Source of the DNA: an uncultured Eubacteriales bacterium | GTDB taxonomy: Bacteria > Bacillota > Clostridia > Lachnospirales > Bianqueaceae | Reading direction: 5' to 3' | DNA: 14,370 nt | Assembly: GCA_902782895.1 (NCBI GenBank) | Contig: CACZPA010000227.1 | Coordinates: forward strand, 1 to 14,370 | Shown here: piece by piece, positions 14,063 to 14,370 of the stretch | Layout: the number at the start of each line of letters is the position of its first letter | Numbering within the stretch: the stretch's first letter is position 1 | Translations under genes and position numbers: made by a program | Notes under the pieces: model-generated | Databases searched by the model: none | Seen by the model: only the letters and a program-made list of their open reading frames with translations | What the model was told of the DNA's origin: nothing

Positions 14063-14370
14063 TTAATCAATGGCTTCCTTGTTCTCGGACTTCTTGGCAA
14101 ATCTAACCTTTTTGCCGTCCTCAACACGGATACCCAAACGGGTGGGAACGCCTTCATGCAGATACATGACGTTGGAAGCGTCGATCGGAGCTTCCTGATG
14201 GATCAGTCCGCCCTGCTCCGCAGCGGTACGCGCCTTCTGATGCTTGGTGATCATGTTGGCACCTTCCACGATAACGCGGTTGTTCTTGGCGTCTACAGAA
14301 AGGATCTTTCCTTTCGTACCCTTGGATGTACCGGCGATGATTACGACCTCATCACCCTTTTTTAACTTCA
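14063..14370 (-). CDS. rplX: 50S ribosomal protein L24, missing only the first base at the window edge
   Basis: The frame is open to the right edge. It begins KLKKGDEVVIIAGTSKGTKG, the KOW motif at the N terminus of L24, and is preceded by 'TG' (14370-14369), so the start is presumably ATG with its A at position 14371. That would give 102 residues, the usual length. GVPTRLGIRVEDGKKVRF near the C terminus is typical. L24 initiates assembly of the large subunit. By the usual order, rplN would lie just outside the window. Confidence 0.97.
   Translation of the reverse strand, partial: KLKKGDEVVIIAGTSKGTKGKILSVDAKNNRVIVEGANMITKHQKARTAAEQGGLIHQEAPIDASNVMYLHEGVPTRLGIRVEDGKKVRFAKKSENKEAID

Overview
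The window looks like chromosomal DNA from an anaerobic, plant-sugar-using Clostridia-type Firmicute (Lachnospiraceae-like is my best guess). The evidence is strong AGGAGG-type Shine-Dalgarno sites throughout, a zinc-type S14 and a zinc-lid adenylate kinase, a tRNA-responsive T-box leader, the Firmicute-style spc operon order, and genes for glucarate and xylo-oligosaccharide breakdown. No mobile element or CRISPR array is visible.

Layout. (1) 1-1059, plus strand: the 3' three-quarters of glucarate dehydratase (gudD), ending at a bidirectional terminator (1089-1172). (2) 1198-7112, minus strand: a methionine-uptake operon. Read from right to left, it has a consensus promoter, a T-box riboswitch with an AUG specifier and a UGGU bulge, metN (TTG start), metI, a metQ-type lipoprotein, an M20 amidohydrolase, and a GH43 beta-xylosidase at the tail. 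(3) 7190-7307, plus strand: a near-perfect sigma-A promoter and tRNA-Trp(CCA), divergent from the T-box operon. (4) 7308-7519: two short tandem-repeat families and a bidirectional terminator. (5) 7568-14370, minus strand: the spc ribosomal-protein operon, transcribed rplX-rplE-rpsN-rpsH-rplF-rplR-rpsE-rpmD-rplO-secY-adk-map-infA-rpmJ. rplX lacks only the first base of its start codon at the right edge.

How the genes work together. In the met operon, uncharged tRNA-Met should stabilise the antiterminator and switch on an ABC importer: MetN ATPase with an NIL methionine-sensing domain, MetI permease and a lipoprotein receptor. The amidohydrolase may free methionine or a related amino acid from an N-acyl precursor inside the cell. 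The xylosidase may be co-transcribed, but its role there is unclear. The spc operon makes ribosomal proteins, the SecY translocon, adenylate kinase, methionine aminopeptidase and IF-1.

Most striking observation. The MetQ homologue is circularly permuted. Behind an ordinary lipoprotein signal, the half that is normally C-terminal comes first. A roughly 27-residue linker follows, and then the half that is normally N-terminal. I know of no described natural MetQ with this arrangement. Secondary points are the T-box whose specifier and bulge both fit tRNA-Met, a perfect hairpin between rplO and secY, the stop of the ribosomal cluster at rpmJ without the alpha-operon genes, and the use of TTG or GTG starts for metN, infA, secY and rplE.
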